Source: Aquicoccus porphyridii (lineage in GTDB: Bacteria; Pseudomonadota; Alphaproteobacteria; Rhodobacterales; Rhodobacteraceae). From it: a stretch of 64,000 nt of DNA. The notes under the pieces were generated by a model, which did not search any database, had not been told where the DNA came from, and saw only the letters and a program-made list of their open reading frames with translations. The position numbers were made by a program, and so were the translations under genes. This document shows positions 35,492-44,145 of the stretch, piece after piece. Numbering within the stretch: position 1 is the stretch's first letter; every line of letters starts with the position of its first letter. The stretch spans positions 62,001-126,000 of the forward strand of contig NZ_VINQ01000012.1 of assembly GCF_008369105.1 (NCBI RefSeq). Reading direction: 5' to 3'.

Positions 35492-35509
35492 CCCGGACCT
35501 GATCCGGGG
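35492..35509. terminator. Palindrome between convergent fumarase and CysQ-like genes
   Basis: CCCGGACCTGATCCGGGG forms a CCCGGA / TCCGGGG stem round a CCTGA-containing loop, positioned to stop both convergent transcripts. Confidence 0.5.
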
Positions 35510-35526
35510 CGCGTGGGGGCGCCGTT

Positions 35527-36303
35527 TCACGCCAGTGCGGCCTGCAAACCGGGTTGCACGCCGGGCGCACCGGCCACAACGCCAGCGACCTGTGGATGCG
35601 CGTTGTTGAAGACGAGCGCCGCGCCATGGCGGTCGGTGACGTGGGCGCCCGCCTCTTCAAGGATCATGGCGCCCGCGGCGATGTCCCATTCCCAACTGTC
35701 GCGCAGGGTCAGCATCGCGTCGTGCCGCCCCTCGGCCACAAGTGCGAGGCGATAGGCAAGCGAGGGGCGGTAGGCGCGGGTGACCGGTGGCACCGCGCCG
35801 TCCTTCCAGTGGTGGGTATCGAGCGCGGGGCGGGCGGCCAGCACCGATGCCCCGGCAAGGCCCTGATGATCGGAAACGCGGATCGGCGCACCGTTGAGCG
35901 TGGCCCCCTGCCCGCGCGCGGCGGCATAGAGCCGGTCCTTGAGCGGCAGATAGACCACCCCGGCGATGGGCCGACCGTTTTCGACCACGGCCAGCGCGTG
36001 CGCCCATGTCTTTTCACCGCTGATGAAACTGCGGGTGCCGTCGAGCGGATCAATGATGAACACCCGCTCGCGCCCGAGCCGCGCCGCGCTGTCCTCGCTC
36101 TCCTCGGAGAGCCAGCCATAGGCGGGGCGCAGGGCGCGGAGCGTCTCTTGCAGCATCACGTTGACGGCGAGGTCGGCCTCGGTCACGGGACCGGCGCCGC
36201 CGGGTTTGTCCTCGGACATGTAGGGGCCACCGAAATAACCGGTGGCGATCCGCCCCGCCTCGCGCGCAACGTGGATCAGCAGGGCGAGATCATTCTCCGG
36301 CAA
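35527..36303 (-). CDS. cysQ: 3'(2'),5'-bisphosphate nucleotidase / inositol monophosphatase-family protein
   Basis: 258 residues. FIG-superfamily metal sites are visible: SEESED near 66-71, IDPLDGTRSF near 84-93 and WEWDIAAGAMILEEAGAHVT near 205-224. CysQ enzymes remove the 3' phosphate from PAP formed in sulfate assimilation; related family members are inositol monophosphatases. The first motif and length favour CysQ, but the sequence alone does not decide. The start overlaps the 3' end of pmbA by 14 bp, so both are in one minus-strand operon. Confidence 0.8.
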   Translation of the reverse strand: MPENDLALLIHVAREAGRIATGYFGGPYMSEDKPGGAGPVTEADLAVNVMLQETLRALRPAYGWLSEESEDSAARLGRERVFIIDPLDGTRSFISGEKTWAHALAVVENGRPIAGVVYLPLKDRLYAAARGQGATLNGAPIRVSDHQGLAGASVLAARPALDTHHWKDGAVPPVTRAYRPSLAYRLALVAEGRHDAMLTLRDSWEWDIAAGAMILEEAGAHVTDRHGAALVFNNAHPQVAGVVAGAPGVQPGLQAALA

Positions 36304-37636
36304 GCGTCAGCCCCTCGACGAGGATCGACGGCACCACGCGCGACAGCCACGGGCGCGCATCGTTGGCGGGCCGCATGCTGGCGAACATGTCGCGCAGGTT
36401 GCCCGCGATGGTGCATTCGTTGACCGGGTAGGCGATCTGCCCGTTCTCGACCCAGAAGCCCGAGGCGCCGCGCGAATAATCGCCGGTGTTGGGGTTGATG
36501 GTCGAACCGATGAGCGAGGTCACCAGAAGCCCGGTGCCCATGTCGCGGATCAGCTCTTCGCGGCTTTGCGCGCCTTGCGTCAGTGCCACGTTCCACGTGC
36601 TGGGCGACGGCCCGCCGCCGGTGCCGCGCGCGGCGTTGGCGGTGCTTTGCATCCCGAGCTTGCGGGCATTGGCGAGATCGAGCGTCCAGCCCGTCAGCAC
36701 ACCGTTCTCGACGATGGCGCGTGTGCGCGTGGGCAACCCTTCGGCGTCGAAGGGGCGCGAGCCGGTGGCGCGGGGGCGGTGCGGATCTTCGATGAGCGAC
36801 AGGTTTTCGGGCAGGATCAGCTTGCCCAGATCGTCGCGCAGGAAGGATGCGCCCCGGGTGATCGACGCCCCGTTCACCGCGCCCAGAAGGTGGCCGACAA
36901 GCGACGCGGCGATCCGTTCGTCAAAGAGCACCGGCCAGGCGCCGGTGGGCGGTTTGCGCGCGCCGAACATGGCCATGGCGCGTTCGCCCGCCGTCTGCCC
37001 GATGTCCTGCGCGGTGCGCAGATCGGCCTGGAAGATGCGGGAATCGCCGTCATGTTCGCGCTCCATCGCGCGGCCCTCGCCCGCGATGGCCACGGCATAG
37101 AGCGACCGGTCGGTGCGCGCGTAACCGCCGGAAAAGCCGTTGGTCGCGGCGAGGTGAACACGGCGCGCGGAATAGCCCGCGCTGGCCGATTGCACCTGTG
37201 TCACGCCCTTGACCGCGAGCGCAGCGGCCTCGGCCGCGCGGGCATCGTTTTCGAGCGCGGCGGGGTCGGGCTCGGGCGTGGGGTCGGAAAGCTCGAACGC
37301 GGCAATGTCCCAGTCGCGGGCGATCTGCGACGGATCGGCCAGCCCGACATGCGGGTCTTCGGGCGCTTCGCGGGCCATGGCGACGGCGCGTTCGGCCATG
37401 GCGGCCATGGTCTCGGGGCGGATGTCGGAGGCGGAGACCACGGCCTGACGCCGGCCCATGATGACCCGCAGGCCGAGATCGGTGCCCTCGGCGCGTTCGG
37501 CCTGTTCCAACTGCCCGGCGCGCACGTCGATCGAGACCGACCGGCCATCGACGGCCATGGCATCGGCGGCCTCGGCCCCGGCCTTTTTCGCGGCGTCGAG
37601 CAGCGCGCGGGTGAGGGTTTCAAGCGATTGGGTCAT
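36290..37636 (-). CDS. pmbA: TldE/PmbA-family metalloprotease component
   Basis: 448 residues, the usual TldE/PmbA size. It pairs with TldD to process modified peptides such as microcin B17 and to degrade CcdA-like proteins. Features: VDGRSVSIDVRAGQLEQAER near 29-48, GLRVIMGRRQAVVSASD, RTRAIVENGVLTGWTLDLAN, GTGLLVTSLIGSTINPNTGD and SRGASGFWVENGQIAYPVNE. Start 37636 has CAGGAGG close upstream; a longer open frame to 37846 lacks family sequence. No tldD is present in the window. Confidence 0.92.
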   Translation of the reverse strand: MTQSLETLTRALLDAAKKAGAEAADAMAVDGRSVSIDVRAGQLEQAERAEGTDLGLRVIMGRRQAVVSASDIRPETMAAMAERAVAMAREAPEDPHVGLADPSQIARDWDIAAFELSDPTPEPDPAALENDARAAEAAALAVKGVTQVQSASAGYSARRVHLAATNGFSGGYARTDRSLYAVAIAGEGRAMEREHDGDSRIFQADLRTAQDIGQTAGERAMAMFGARKPPTGAWPVLFDERIAASLVGHLLGAVNGASITRGASFLRDDLGKLILPENLSLIEDPHRPRATGSRPFDAEGLPTRTRAIVENGVLTGWTLDLANARKLGMQSTANAARGTGGGPSPSTWNVALTQGAQSREELIRDMGTGLLVTSLIGSTINPNTGDYSRGASGFWVENGQIAYPVNECTIAGNLRDMFASMRPANDARPWLSRVVPSILVEGLTLAGE

Positions 37637-37701
37637 GGTGCGGCCTCCTGCATCGGGTTCAGGTAGACAGACCGCGCGCCCGGTGCAAGCCCGGCCAAGG
37701 G

Positions 37702-37731
37702 AAAAGGGCCGCCGGATCGCCCGACGGCCCC
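37702..37731 (-). terminator. Rho-independent terminator of the DUF2125 gene
   Basis: On the minus strand a GGGGCCGTCGGGC...GGCGGCCC stem is followed by TTTT, 36 bp after the DUF2125 stop and just before the pmbA promoter region. Confidence 0.7.
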
Positions 37732-37766
37732 GTTGCCCGCGCGGTGGCGGGTGCCCGAAAGCCGGG

Positions 37767-39299
37767 TTACTTGAGCCGCTGGCCGTTGGCCAGAACCTGC
37801 CCGTCGTTCTTGACCTCGATGGTGGAGGTGAGCACGTCCTCGCCATCGCCGGGGACGGCGAACATCGACAGCATCATGCGCGCGCCCATGACCTGATCCT
37901 CGGGGACGAGACCCATCGCCACCAGCGTATCCATGAGGCCGTTGGCCCCGGACAGGCGCAGCCGCAGCGCGCCTTCGGTGCCCTGCATGCCCTGGGTCAT
38001 CATCACGGTCGGGAAATCGACATCGACGCCACCTTCGCCGGTGAGCGAGGCCCCCGCGGCGGTGACTTCGAGCCGGTTGACGTCGAGCCGCTCGACCTCG
38101 CCGGGCATGTCGATCTCGCCACGCTCGAGCGCTTCCATCTGCTCGGGGTCGAACAGGTCGAAGGAAAGCTTGCCCTTGCCGGTCAGGTCCAGCGCGACGG
38201 TGGCCGGGTCGCGCGGCAGTTGCTCGGCGGGATCGACCATGCCCCAGATCATGTCGGACATGGTGAAGTCGCCCAGCGTGAGACCCATCGCGAAATCCTG
38301 TGTCTCGTCGGATTTCTGTATCGGCATCAGCAGATTCAGCCCGGCCTCGGCAAAGGCGAAATCGACCGGAAACGGCAGGTCTCCGCCCTGAAAGGCGGCG
38401 GTCAACCCGCGCGACATGATATCGTAGTTCAGCCCCGAGGGCGACATTCCGACCGCGAAAACACCCGACTCGGTCGATGTCTGGGCCTTGGCCTGATCGC
38501 TGCCATCCTCGAATTCGAAATTCATGTGCCCGTTTTCATAGGAAAATCCGCCATCGAAGGCAAACCCGGCACGCAGCATCGCATCCACGTTCTCGGGATC
38601 GAACGACCCGTCGGTCGGATAGGTGGTGGAGCCCTCGAAGCTCATCCCGTCCGCACCGCCAGTGAGATTGAAGAATTCGCTGCTGTCTTCTGGATTGGCG
38701 AAATCCATCGCGTAGCTGATCTCTCCCGTGGTCATCGACGAGACAAGATCGCGCAGGTTTCCAACCTTGACCGTCGACGCACCGCTGACGCTCTTGATGT
38801 TGAGTTCGGCAGTGCCGACATCCTTGACCTCGCCTTCGGCGATAATCTCGGTGAGGCGCGCGCCGATCTCGTCGGCGGAATAGGTATACGCGATCTCTTC
38901 CGGGGAGCCGGTGGCAAGGATCTGAAGCCCGGTATTGAGGTAATCGAGGCTGACTTTGACCGGGTCCTCGCCTTCAGCCTCCACGTCGATCACCATCGGC
39001 ACGGGCGAGGGCAGCTCGATGGATACCGAACCATCGCCGCGATCGACGAATCCGATCTGGCCCAGCGTGATCGCGACCATGCCCTCATCTTCGGGCAGCG
39101 GCATCATCATGCGCATGTCGCGCACCGTCAGCGTGTCGCCGACCCGTGCCTCGGAGGCTGTGACCTCGTAACCGAATGTTTCGAAATAACTTTTCCAATC
39201 GTTCCAAATCTGGTCTGCGGTCACATCGGCCAGCGCGGCCGAACCGGACATGAAACCGATCGCCGCGGTCGTGCCGCATAGCATTCTGAAGTTCGACAT
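37767..39299 (-). CDS. DUF2125-family exported protein
   Basis: 510 residues. A signal peptide is clear (MLCGTTAAIGFMSGSAALA, cleavage near ADV). The rest is acidic, beta-rich and without Cys apart from the leader. Typical segments are DQIWNDWKSYFETFGYEVTA, MVAITLGQIGFVDRGDGSVS and the C-terminal STIEVKNDGQVLANGQRL, as in rhodobacterial DUF2125 proteins, which are predicted periplasmic and of unknown function. Met at 39299 is used since GAGAGGA lies 9-15 bases upstream and the leader begins there; the frame is open much further upstream without support. It ends in a clear terminator, so is monocistronic. Confidence 0.82.
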   Translation of the reverse strand: MSNFRMLCGTTAAIGFMSGSAALADVTADQIWNDWKSYFETFGYEVTASEARVGDTLTVRDMRMMMPLPEDEGMVAITLGQIGFVDRGDGSVSIELPSPVPMVIDVEAEGEDPVKVSLDYLNTGLQILATGSPEEIAYTYSADEIGARLTEIIAEGEVKDVGTAELNIKSVSGASTVKVGNLRDLVSSMTTGEISYAMDFANPEDSSEFFNLTGGADGMSFEGSTTYPTDGSFDPENVDAMLRAGFAFDGGFSYENGHMNFEFEDGSDQAKAQTSTESGVFAVGMSPSGLNYDIMSRGLTAAFQGGDLPFPVDFAFAEAGLNLLMPIQKSDETQDFAMGLTLGDFTMSDMIWGMVDPAEQLPRDPATVALDLTGKGKLSFDLFDPEQMEALERGEIDMPGEVERLDVNRLEVTAAGASLTGEGGVDVDFPTVMMTQGMQGTEGALRLRLSGANGLMDTLVAMGLVPEDQVMGARMMLSMFAVPGDGEDVLTSTIEVKNDGQVLANGQRLK

Positions 39300-39428
39300 C
39301 TGACTGTCCTCTCTTGAAATCTCGTTTTTCAGTTTCGGGCTTTGCAGGCCGAGAATCAACCCTCGGTCACGCTGGACCGCACCCCGCGGGACGTTTACCA
39401 CTGGAGCGGAAAGAACAGGGAGACGTGA

Positions 39429-40181
39429 ATGACCTACTTGACAGGAAAAACCGCACTGATCACCGGCGCAAGCCGGGGCATCGGCGAGGCGGCGGCGCGA
39501 CTCTTCGCGGATGAGGGCGCGCAGGTCGTTCTGGCGGCGCGCACCGAGACCGATATCGCCCGCATCGCCGAGGACATCGGCCCCAAGGCACGGGCAGTGG
39601 CCTGTGACGTGAGCCGGTTCGCCGATGTGCAGGCGGCCGTCGATCTGGCGGTGCGCGACTTTGGCGGGCTCGACATCCTGATCGGCAATGCCGGGGTGAT
39701 CGAGCCGATTTCCCCGCTTGATGCTTCGGACCCCGAGGGCTGGGGCCATGCGATAGATATCAATCTCAAGGGTGTCTATCACGGGATGCGCGCGGCCATG
39801 CCGGTGATGGAAAAGGCCGGTGGCGGCACGATCATCACCATCAGTTCGGGCGCGGCGCATAGCCCGCTTGAAGGCTGGTCGCATTACTGCGCGTCCAAGG
39901 CCGGTGCCGCGATGCTGACCCGGGTGGCGCACCTGGAAGGCGCGGGCAAGGGCTTGCGCATCATGGGGCTGTCGCCCGGCACCGTGGCCACACAGATGCA
40001 GCGCGAAATCAAGGCCAGTGGCATCAACCCGGTGAGCATGATGGAATGGGACGACCATATCCCGCCCGAATGGCCCGCCAAATGCCTGATGTGGATGTGC
40101 GGACCCGATTCCGACGGCCATCTCGGGCAGGAGATCTCCCTGCGCGACGAGGCCATTCGCAGCCGGATCGGCGTGGCATGA
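39429..40181 (+). CDS. Short-chain dehydrogenase/reductase
   Basis: 250 residues, classical SDR. Cofactor motif TGASRGIGEAAA near 13-24, NAGVIEPISPLDASD near 88-102, and catalytic Ser-Tyr-Lys in ISSGAAHSPLEGWSHYCASK (Tyr and Lys near 152 and 156). AARTE after the second strand may bind NADPH phosphate through Arg. Substrate unknown. The stop overlaps the ATG of the enoyl-CoA hydratase as ATGA, suggesting a joint role in acyl-CoA or hydroxyacid metabolism. Confidence 0.88.
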   Translation: MTYLTGKTALITGASRGIGEAAARLFADEGAQVVLAARTETDIARIAEDIGPKARAVACDVSRFADVQAAVDLAVRDFGGLDILIGNAGVIEPISPLDASDPEGWGHAIDINLKGVYHGMRAAMPVMEKAGGGTIITISSGAAHSPLEGWSHYCASKAGAAMLTRVAHLEGAGKGLRIMGLSPGTVATQMQREIKASGINPVSMMEWDDHIPPEWPAKCLMWMCGPDSDGHLGQEISLRDEAIRSRIGVA

Positions 40182-40789
40182 TCGAGCTGGTGAAAGACGG
40201 CGGGCTGTGGGTTGCCACGCTCGACCGTCCCGACAAGGCCAATTCGCTCACCGCGGCGATGCTCGAAGAACTGGCCGAGATCGCCGAGGCGGCGCAGGAG
40301 GCGCGCGCGCTGATCCTGACCGGGCGGGGGCGCGTGTTCTCGGCCGGGGCCGATCTTGACGCGGCGCGCGCGGGGCTGGCCACCAGCCCGCTTTGGGAGC
40401 GGCTTTCGGGCGCCATCGCGGCGCTGCCGGGGCTTTCGATCGCCGCGCTCAACGGCACGCTGGCGGGTGGCGCGATGGGCATGGCGCTGGCCTGTGATCT
40501 GCGGCTGGCGGTGCCGGGGGCGAAATTCTTCTACCCGGTGATGAAGCTCGGCTTTCTGCCGCAACCTTCGGACCCCGCGCGCATGGCCGCGCTGATCGGC
40601 CCGGCGCGCGCCAAGCTGATCCTGATGGGCGGGCAGAAGATCGAGGCGGAAGAGGCTCTGCGCATCGGGTTGATCGACCGGATCGTGGACGGCGACACCC
40701 TCGTGGACGAGGCCCGCGCCATCGCCGCCGACACCATCGCCCAAGACCCCACCATCGCCCATGGCATCAAGGCGCTGATCCCGCGCTGA
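40178..40789 (+). CDS. Enoyl-CoA hydratase/isomerase-family protein
   Basis: 203 residues, shorter than the usual 255-260 of crotonases, mainly because the C-terminal trimerisation helices are missing. The core is present: VATLDRPDKANSLTAAMLEE, GRGRVFSAGADLD (oxyanion hole Ala-Gly-Ala-Asp) and ALNGTLAGGAMGMALACDLR. The usual catalytic Glu in GGGxE is Met here (GGAMGMALA), so hydratase activity is doubtful; isomerase or hydrolase chemistry is possible. Coupled to the SDR by an ATGA overlap. Confidence 0.8.
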   Translation: MIELVKDGGLWVATLDRPDKANSLTAAMLEELAEIAEAAQEARALILTGRGRVFSAGADLDAARAGLATSPLWERLSGAIAALPGLSIAALNGTLAGGAMGMALACDLRLAVPGAKFFYPVMKLGFLPQPSDPARMAALIGPARAKLILMGGQKIEAEEALRIGLIDRIVDGDTLVDEARAIAADTIAQDPTIAHGIKALIPR

Positions 40790-40837
40790 AGCGTTTCAGG
40801 AAAGCTTGCACCGGGTATGCCCCAAAACGCCCTCGCA

Positions 40838-40895
40838 TTCATCTTGCCCGAAATACTCTGGGGGTGAATGGCGAAGCCAGAGGGGGCAACGCCCC
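40838..40895 (-). repeat. Dispersed rhodobacterial intergenic element, copy 1
   Basis: Read on the plus strand: TTCATCTTGCCCGAAATACT and C (40838-40858), then GGGGG, GGCGAAGCC and a GGGGGC-AAC-GCCCCC-type hairpin (to 40895). It lies between the convergent hydratase and HNH genes and probably ends the HNH transcript. A 19-of-21 match lies at 54461-54481. Confidence 0.55.
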
Positions 40896-40904
40896 CTGCC
40901 CCGC

Positions 40905-41210
40905 TCACTTGCCGCGCATCCGCCGCTTGCCGGGTGTCTTCGATCTGAACCCGGGCGGGCGTTTTTGCACCCATGCGATGAATGCTGCCAGCCGTGGATG
41001 CGCGCGCAGGGCCGCGATGGTGCTGTAATCGCGTGCCAGTTCGGTTTCGGACAGGGTGGCGTGGATTTCATTGTGGCAGACCTGATGCAAGAGCACTGTC
41101 TCGCCGCCCTTGCCACCGCGCAGGCGGGGGACGAGATGGTGACGGCTTTGCGGGGCATCGGCGGGGATGGGGCGTCCGCAAAGCGGGCAAATCGGATCGG
41201 TTTCGGGCAT
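40905..41210 (-). CDS. HNH-like zinc-binding protein
   Basis: 101 residues. Zinc and HNH features: ICPLCGRPIP (Cys pair, no second CxxC visible), SRHHLVPRLRGGKGG with the paired His, and HQVCHNEIHATL with the N and H of the motif. Start 41210 (MPETDPICPLCG) is used because AGAGG lies just upstream; 41252 is possible. HNH proteins include nicking and homing endonucleases, but this small conserved rhodobacterial form has no known role. The basic tail KTPGKRRMRGK could bind nucleic acid. Divergent from the mechanosensitive channel. Confidence 0.75.
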   Translation of the reverse strand: MPETDPICPLCGRPIPADAPQSRHHLVPRLRGGKGGETVLLHQVCHNEIHATLSETELARDYSTIAALRAHPRLAAFIAWVQKRPPGFRSKTPGKRRMRGK

Positions 41211-41275
41211 CGGGCCTCTTGCGCGGGGCGGATCAATCGGCAATGGATGCACGAGTTTACGAGTGAGGGACGCGA

Positions 41276-42604
41276 ATGGAAAGCCAGCCGGAGATCGTGC
41301 AACAGGCCGTGGGGTATGCGCTTCACGGGTGGGAGATCGCCAAGGGGTGGTTGCTGAGTCCCGCCGCGTGGTCGCAATTCGGGCTTCTGGTGGTGGCGTG
41401 GCTTTTGGCGATGCTGCTCACCCGGCGGCTGCGGCCGGCGCTTGCCCAGTTGCTGACCCCGCCCGAGGCGCAGGAGAGCCCGTTCGCTTCGGCGCGGCGG
41501 TTCGTGCTGATGTTCCTGCCGCTTCTGATGCCGCTTCTGGCCTATGCCCTGACCGCGATGGGCGAGGGCGTGACACGTTCGCTTTTCGGTTCGGGCGAGG
41601 TGATCGCCTTCGGCAAGCGGGTGTTCCTGTTCCTCGCCGCGCGGCTTTTCGTGCGCGAGATCGTGACCGACCCGTTCCTCAAGGTTCTGGGGCGGTTCGT
41701 ACTGATGCCGATGGCGTTCCTTTATCTTTTCGACCTGCTGGGGCTGGCCGCCGCGAAGCTGGCGGCGGTCTCGGTCAATCTGGGCAATATCAGCTTTTCG
41801 GCGCTCGCGATCATTCGCGGGACCGTGTCCGGGGCGCTTCTCTTTTGGCTGGGGCGGTGGTCGAACAGCCAGTCCGAGGAATTCATCCGCAAGCAGGAGG
41901 AATTGCGCCCCGCCACCCGCGAACTGGCGATGAAGGCCAGCCAGATCATCATTTTCGGCGCGGCTTTCCTGTTGCTCATGTCGATCATGGGGATCGACCT
42001 CACGGCGATTGCCGTTCTGGGGGGCGCGATCGGCGTCGGGATCGGGCTCGGGCTGCAACAGATCGCGGCGAATTTCGTCTCCGGGATCATCCTCCTGCTC
42101 GAAGGGCAGACCACGGTGGGCGATTATGTCGTGCTCGACAATGGCGAGGAAGGCACAATCGTCAAGATGACCGCCCGGGCGGCGATCCTTCAGACCATCG
42201 ACGGGCGCTGGATCGTGGTGCCGAACGAGGATTTCATCACCAGCCGCGTGGTCAATTACTCGGACGCGGGCACGGTTCACCGGTATGACGCCGAATTCTC
42301 GGTCAGCTATGACACCGACATCAACCTCATTCCGCCGCTGATCGAGGCGGCGGTTGCCCGGCTCGATTTCGTCCGGCAGGACCCGGAACCGCCGGAATGC
42401 GAGTTGCGCGCCTTCGGAGAGAGCGGGATTGATTTCGCCGTGGAATACTGGGTCGAGGGGATCGAGGACCTGCCCCACAAGTACCGCCACCAGGTGCTGT
42501 TCTGCATCTGGAACACGCTCAAGGATGCCGGGATCGAGATCCCCTATCCACAGCGTGTCGTGCATCATCGCGGTCTGCCGAATGCCGCGCCGCCCGCCGC
42601 ATGA
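41276..42604 (+). CDS. MscS-family mechanosensitive ion channel
   Basis: 442 residues. About five membrane segments in the first 245 residues, then the MscS pore helix and beta domain: LTAIAVLGGAIGVGIGLGLQ near 242-261, QIAANFVSGIILLLEGQTTV, GDYVVLDNGEEGTIVKMTAR, VVPNEDFITSRVVNYS. It is larger than E. coli MscS (286), with extra N-terminal helices as in YbiO/MscM-type channels. It opens on membrane tension to relieve hypo-osmotic shock. The stop overlaps the next ATG. Confidence 0.92.
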   Translation: MESQPEIVQQAVGYALHGWEIAKGWLLSPAAWSQFGLLVVAWLLAMLLTRRLRPALAQLLTPPEAQESPFASARRFVLMFLPLLMPLLAYALTAMGEGVTRSLFGSGEVIAFGKRVFLFLAARLFVREIVTDPFLKVLGRFVLMPMAFLYLFDLLGLAAAKLAAVSVNLGNISFSALAIIRGTVSGALLFWLGRWSNSQSEEFIRKQEELRPATRELAMKASQIIIFGAAFLLLMSIMGIDLTAIAVLGGAIGVGIGLGLQQIAANFVSGIILLLEGQTTVGDYVVLDNGEEGTIVKMTARAAILQTIDGRWIVVPNEDFITSRVVNYSDAGTVHRYDAEFSVSYDTDINLIPPLIEAAVARLDFVRQDPEPPECELRAFGESGIDFAVEYWVEGIEDLPHKYRHQVLFCIWNTLKDAGIEIPYPQRVVHHRGLPNAAPPAA

Positions 42605-43758
42605 GCCATGCCTTGGTCATCGGGGCGGGGCCTGCGGGGCTGATGGCGGCGGAAGTGCTGGCACGGGCGGGGGTTTCGGTGACCGTGGCCGAGGCCAAGC
42701 CTTCGGTCGGGCGCAAACTCCTGATGGCCGGGAAATCGGGGCTGAACCTGACCAAGGACGAACCGTTCGAGACATTTCTTGCCGCTTATGGCGACAGGTC
42801 CGGTGCGCTGCGCCCGATGCTGGCGGCGTTCGGGCCTGCGGATGTATGCGCATGGGCCGAAGGGTTGGGACAGGCGGTGTTCACCGGCTCGTCGGGACGG
42901 GTTTTTCCGCGCGCGATGAAGGCGTCGCCCCTGTTGCGCGCGTGGCTCGGGCGGCTCGACGGGCTGGGCGTTGCGATCCGCACGCGCTGGCGCTGGGTCG
43001 GGGGCGCGGCGTTCGACACGCCCGAGGGGCCACAGGTGCTGGCGCCCGATGTCACCGTGCTGGCCTGTGGCGGGGCGAGCTGGGCGAGGTTGGGGTCGGA
43101 CGGGGCGTGGACGGGCGGTTTGCCTGCGGACATGCTGACCCCGTTCCGGCCTGCCAATATGGGATTCAAAGTCGATTGGTCGGACCACATGGCGCGGCAT
43201 TTCGGCCAGCCGGTCAAGAACGTGATCCTGCATGCAGGACGGGTGCGGGTGCGCGGGGAGTTCGTGATCTCGGCCCGTGGGATCGAGGGCGGCGGGGTCT
43301 ATGCCGTCTCGGGCGCAATGCGCGACGGGGCGGCGCTGATGCTCGACCTTCTGCCCGACCTTACGGAAAGTGACATCCGCGCCCGGCTGGCGGCGCGGCG
43401 GCCCAAGGAGAGCCTCGCCAACACGCTGCGCAAGCGGCTCAAGCTCGACCCGGTGAAACAGGCGCTGGTGATGGAGTTCGCCCGGCCCCTGCCCGATGAC
43501 CTTGCCCCGCTCTTGAAGGCATTGCCCGTGCGCCATGGCGGCCCGCGCCCGATGGACGAGGCGATTTCGACCGCCGGGGGACTGCGGTTCGAAGCGCTGG
43601 ATCAGGGCTTGATGTTGCGCGACCGGCCGGGCTGGTTCGCGGCGGGCGAGATGCTTAATTGGGAGGCGCCGACGGGTGGGTATCTGTTAACGGCCTGCCT
43701 TGCCACCGGACGCTGGGCGGGGGCGCATGCGGCGGCCTGGGTGGCGGGCCGGAATTGA
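42601..43758 (+). CDS. HI0933-like flavoprotein (TIGR03862-type)
   Basis: 385 residues. FAD-binding GXGXXG near the N-terminus (LVIGAGPAGLMAAEVLARAG), then GRKLLMAGKSGLNLT, the hallmark of HI0933/YhiN-like flavoproteins, FTGSSGRVFPRAMKASPLL, and the C-terminal STAGGLRFEALDQGLML plus GWFAAGEMLNWEAPTGGYLL. Catalytic function of the family is unknown. Coupled to the MscS gene by ATGA. Confidence 0.87.
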   Translation: MSHALVIGAGPAGLMAAEVLARAGVSVTVAEAKPSVGRKLLMAGKSGLNLTKDEPFETFLAAYGDRSGALRPMLAAFGPADVCAWAEGLGQAVFTGSSGRVFPRAMKASPLLRAWLGRLDGLGVAIRTRWRWVGGAAFDTPEGPQVLAPDVTVLACGGASWARLGSDGAWTGGLPADMLTPFRPANMGFKVDWSDHMARHFGQPVKNVILHAGRVRVRGEFVISARGIEGGGVYAVSGAMRDGAALMLDLLPDLTESDIRARLAARRPKESLANTLRKRLKLDPVKQALVMEFARPLPDDLAPLLKALPVRHGGPRPMDEAISTAGGLRFEALDQGLMLRDRPGWFAAGEMLNWEAPTGGYLLTACLATGRWAGAHAAAWVAGRN

Positions 43759-43834
43759 CAATGGTCAATGTTCGGTGGCCCGTGGCGTGGCACACGGGGG
43801 CGAACACCGGTTCACGCGCGCGAAAGGGGCTGAG

Positions 43835-44140
43835 ATGGGGCTATTCTTCCTGGGGTTCTTCTGGTTCGCGGGCATGGCCGTGGCCACCGCCCTGCCAATC
43901 GTGATGGGCGCGCGGCATGGCGTGGCGATGGCCTTCGGAATCGCGATCCTGTGCCTTGTCGCCTTGCAGGGGCTGCATTCTGCGGCCGGCGTGGCCTGTG
44001 ACCGGGGCAATTGCGGCGACCTCGGCGCGCTGATGGATCATATCCGGCTGGTGCTGGCTTCGCTGACCGGGCTGGGCCTCGTGGTGGGGCTGGGGGCCGC
44101 GTGGTTGATCCGGCGGCAGGAAGGCCCGGAGCAGGGCTGA
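43835..44140 (+). CDS. Small three-helix membrane protein
   Basis: 101 residues with three hydrophobic segments: FFLGFFWFAGMAVATALPIV, GVAMAFGIAILCLVALQGL and VLASLTGLGLVVGLGAAWLI. A Cys pair lies in the loop between the second and third (GVACDRGNCGDLGAL). GAAAGGGG precedes ATG 43835. Convergent with nosX, whose stop is 5 bp away. No family recognised and no reason beyond position to tie it to denitrification. Confidence 0.6.
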   Translation: MGLFFLGFFWFAGMAVATALPIVMGARHGVAMAFGIAILCLVALQGLHSAAGVACDRGNCGDLGALMDHIRLVLASLTGLGLVVGLGAAWLIRRQEGPEQG

Positions 44141-44145
44141 GCCGA

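Noticed and set aside
37767-40121. DUF2125 frame extended to 784 codons
   Set aside because: The extension covers the SDR gene on the other strand; a signal peptide and Shine-Dalgarno mark the true start at 39299.
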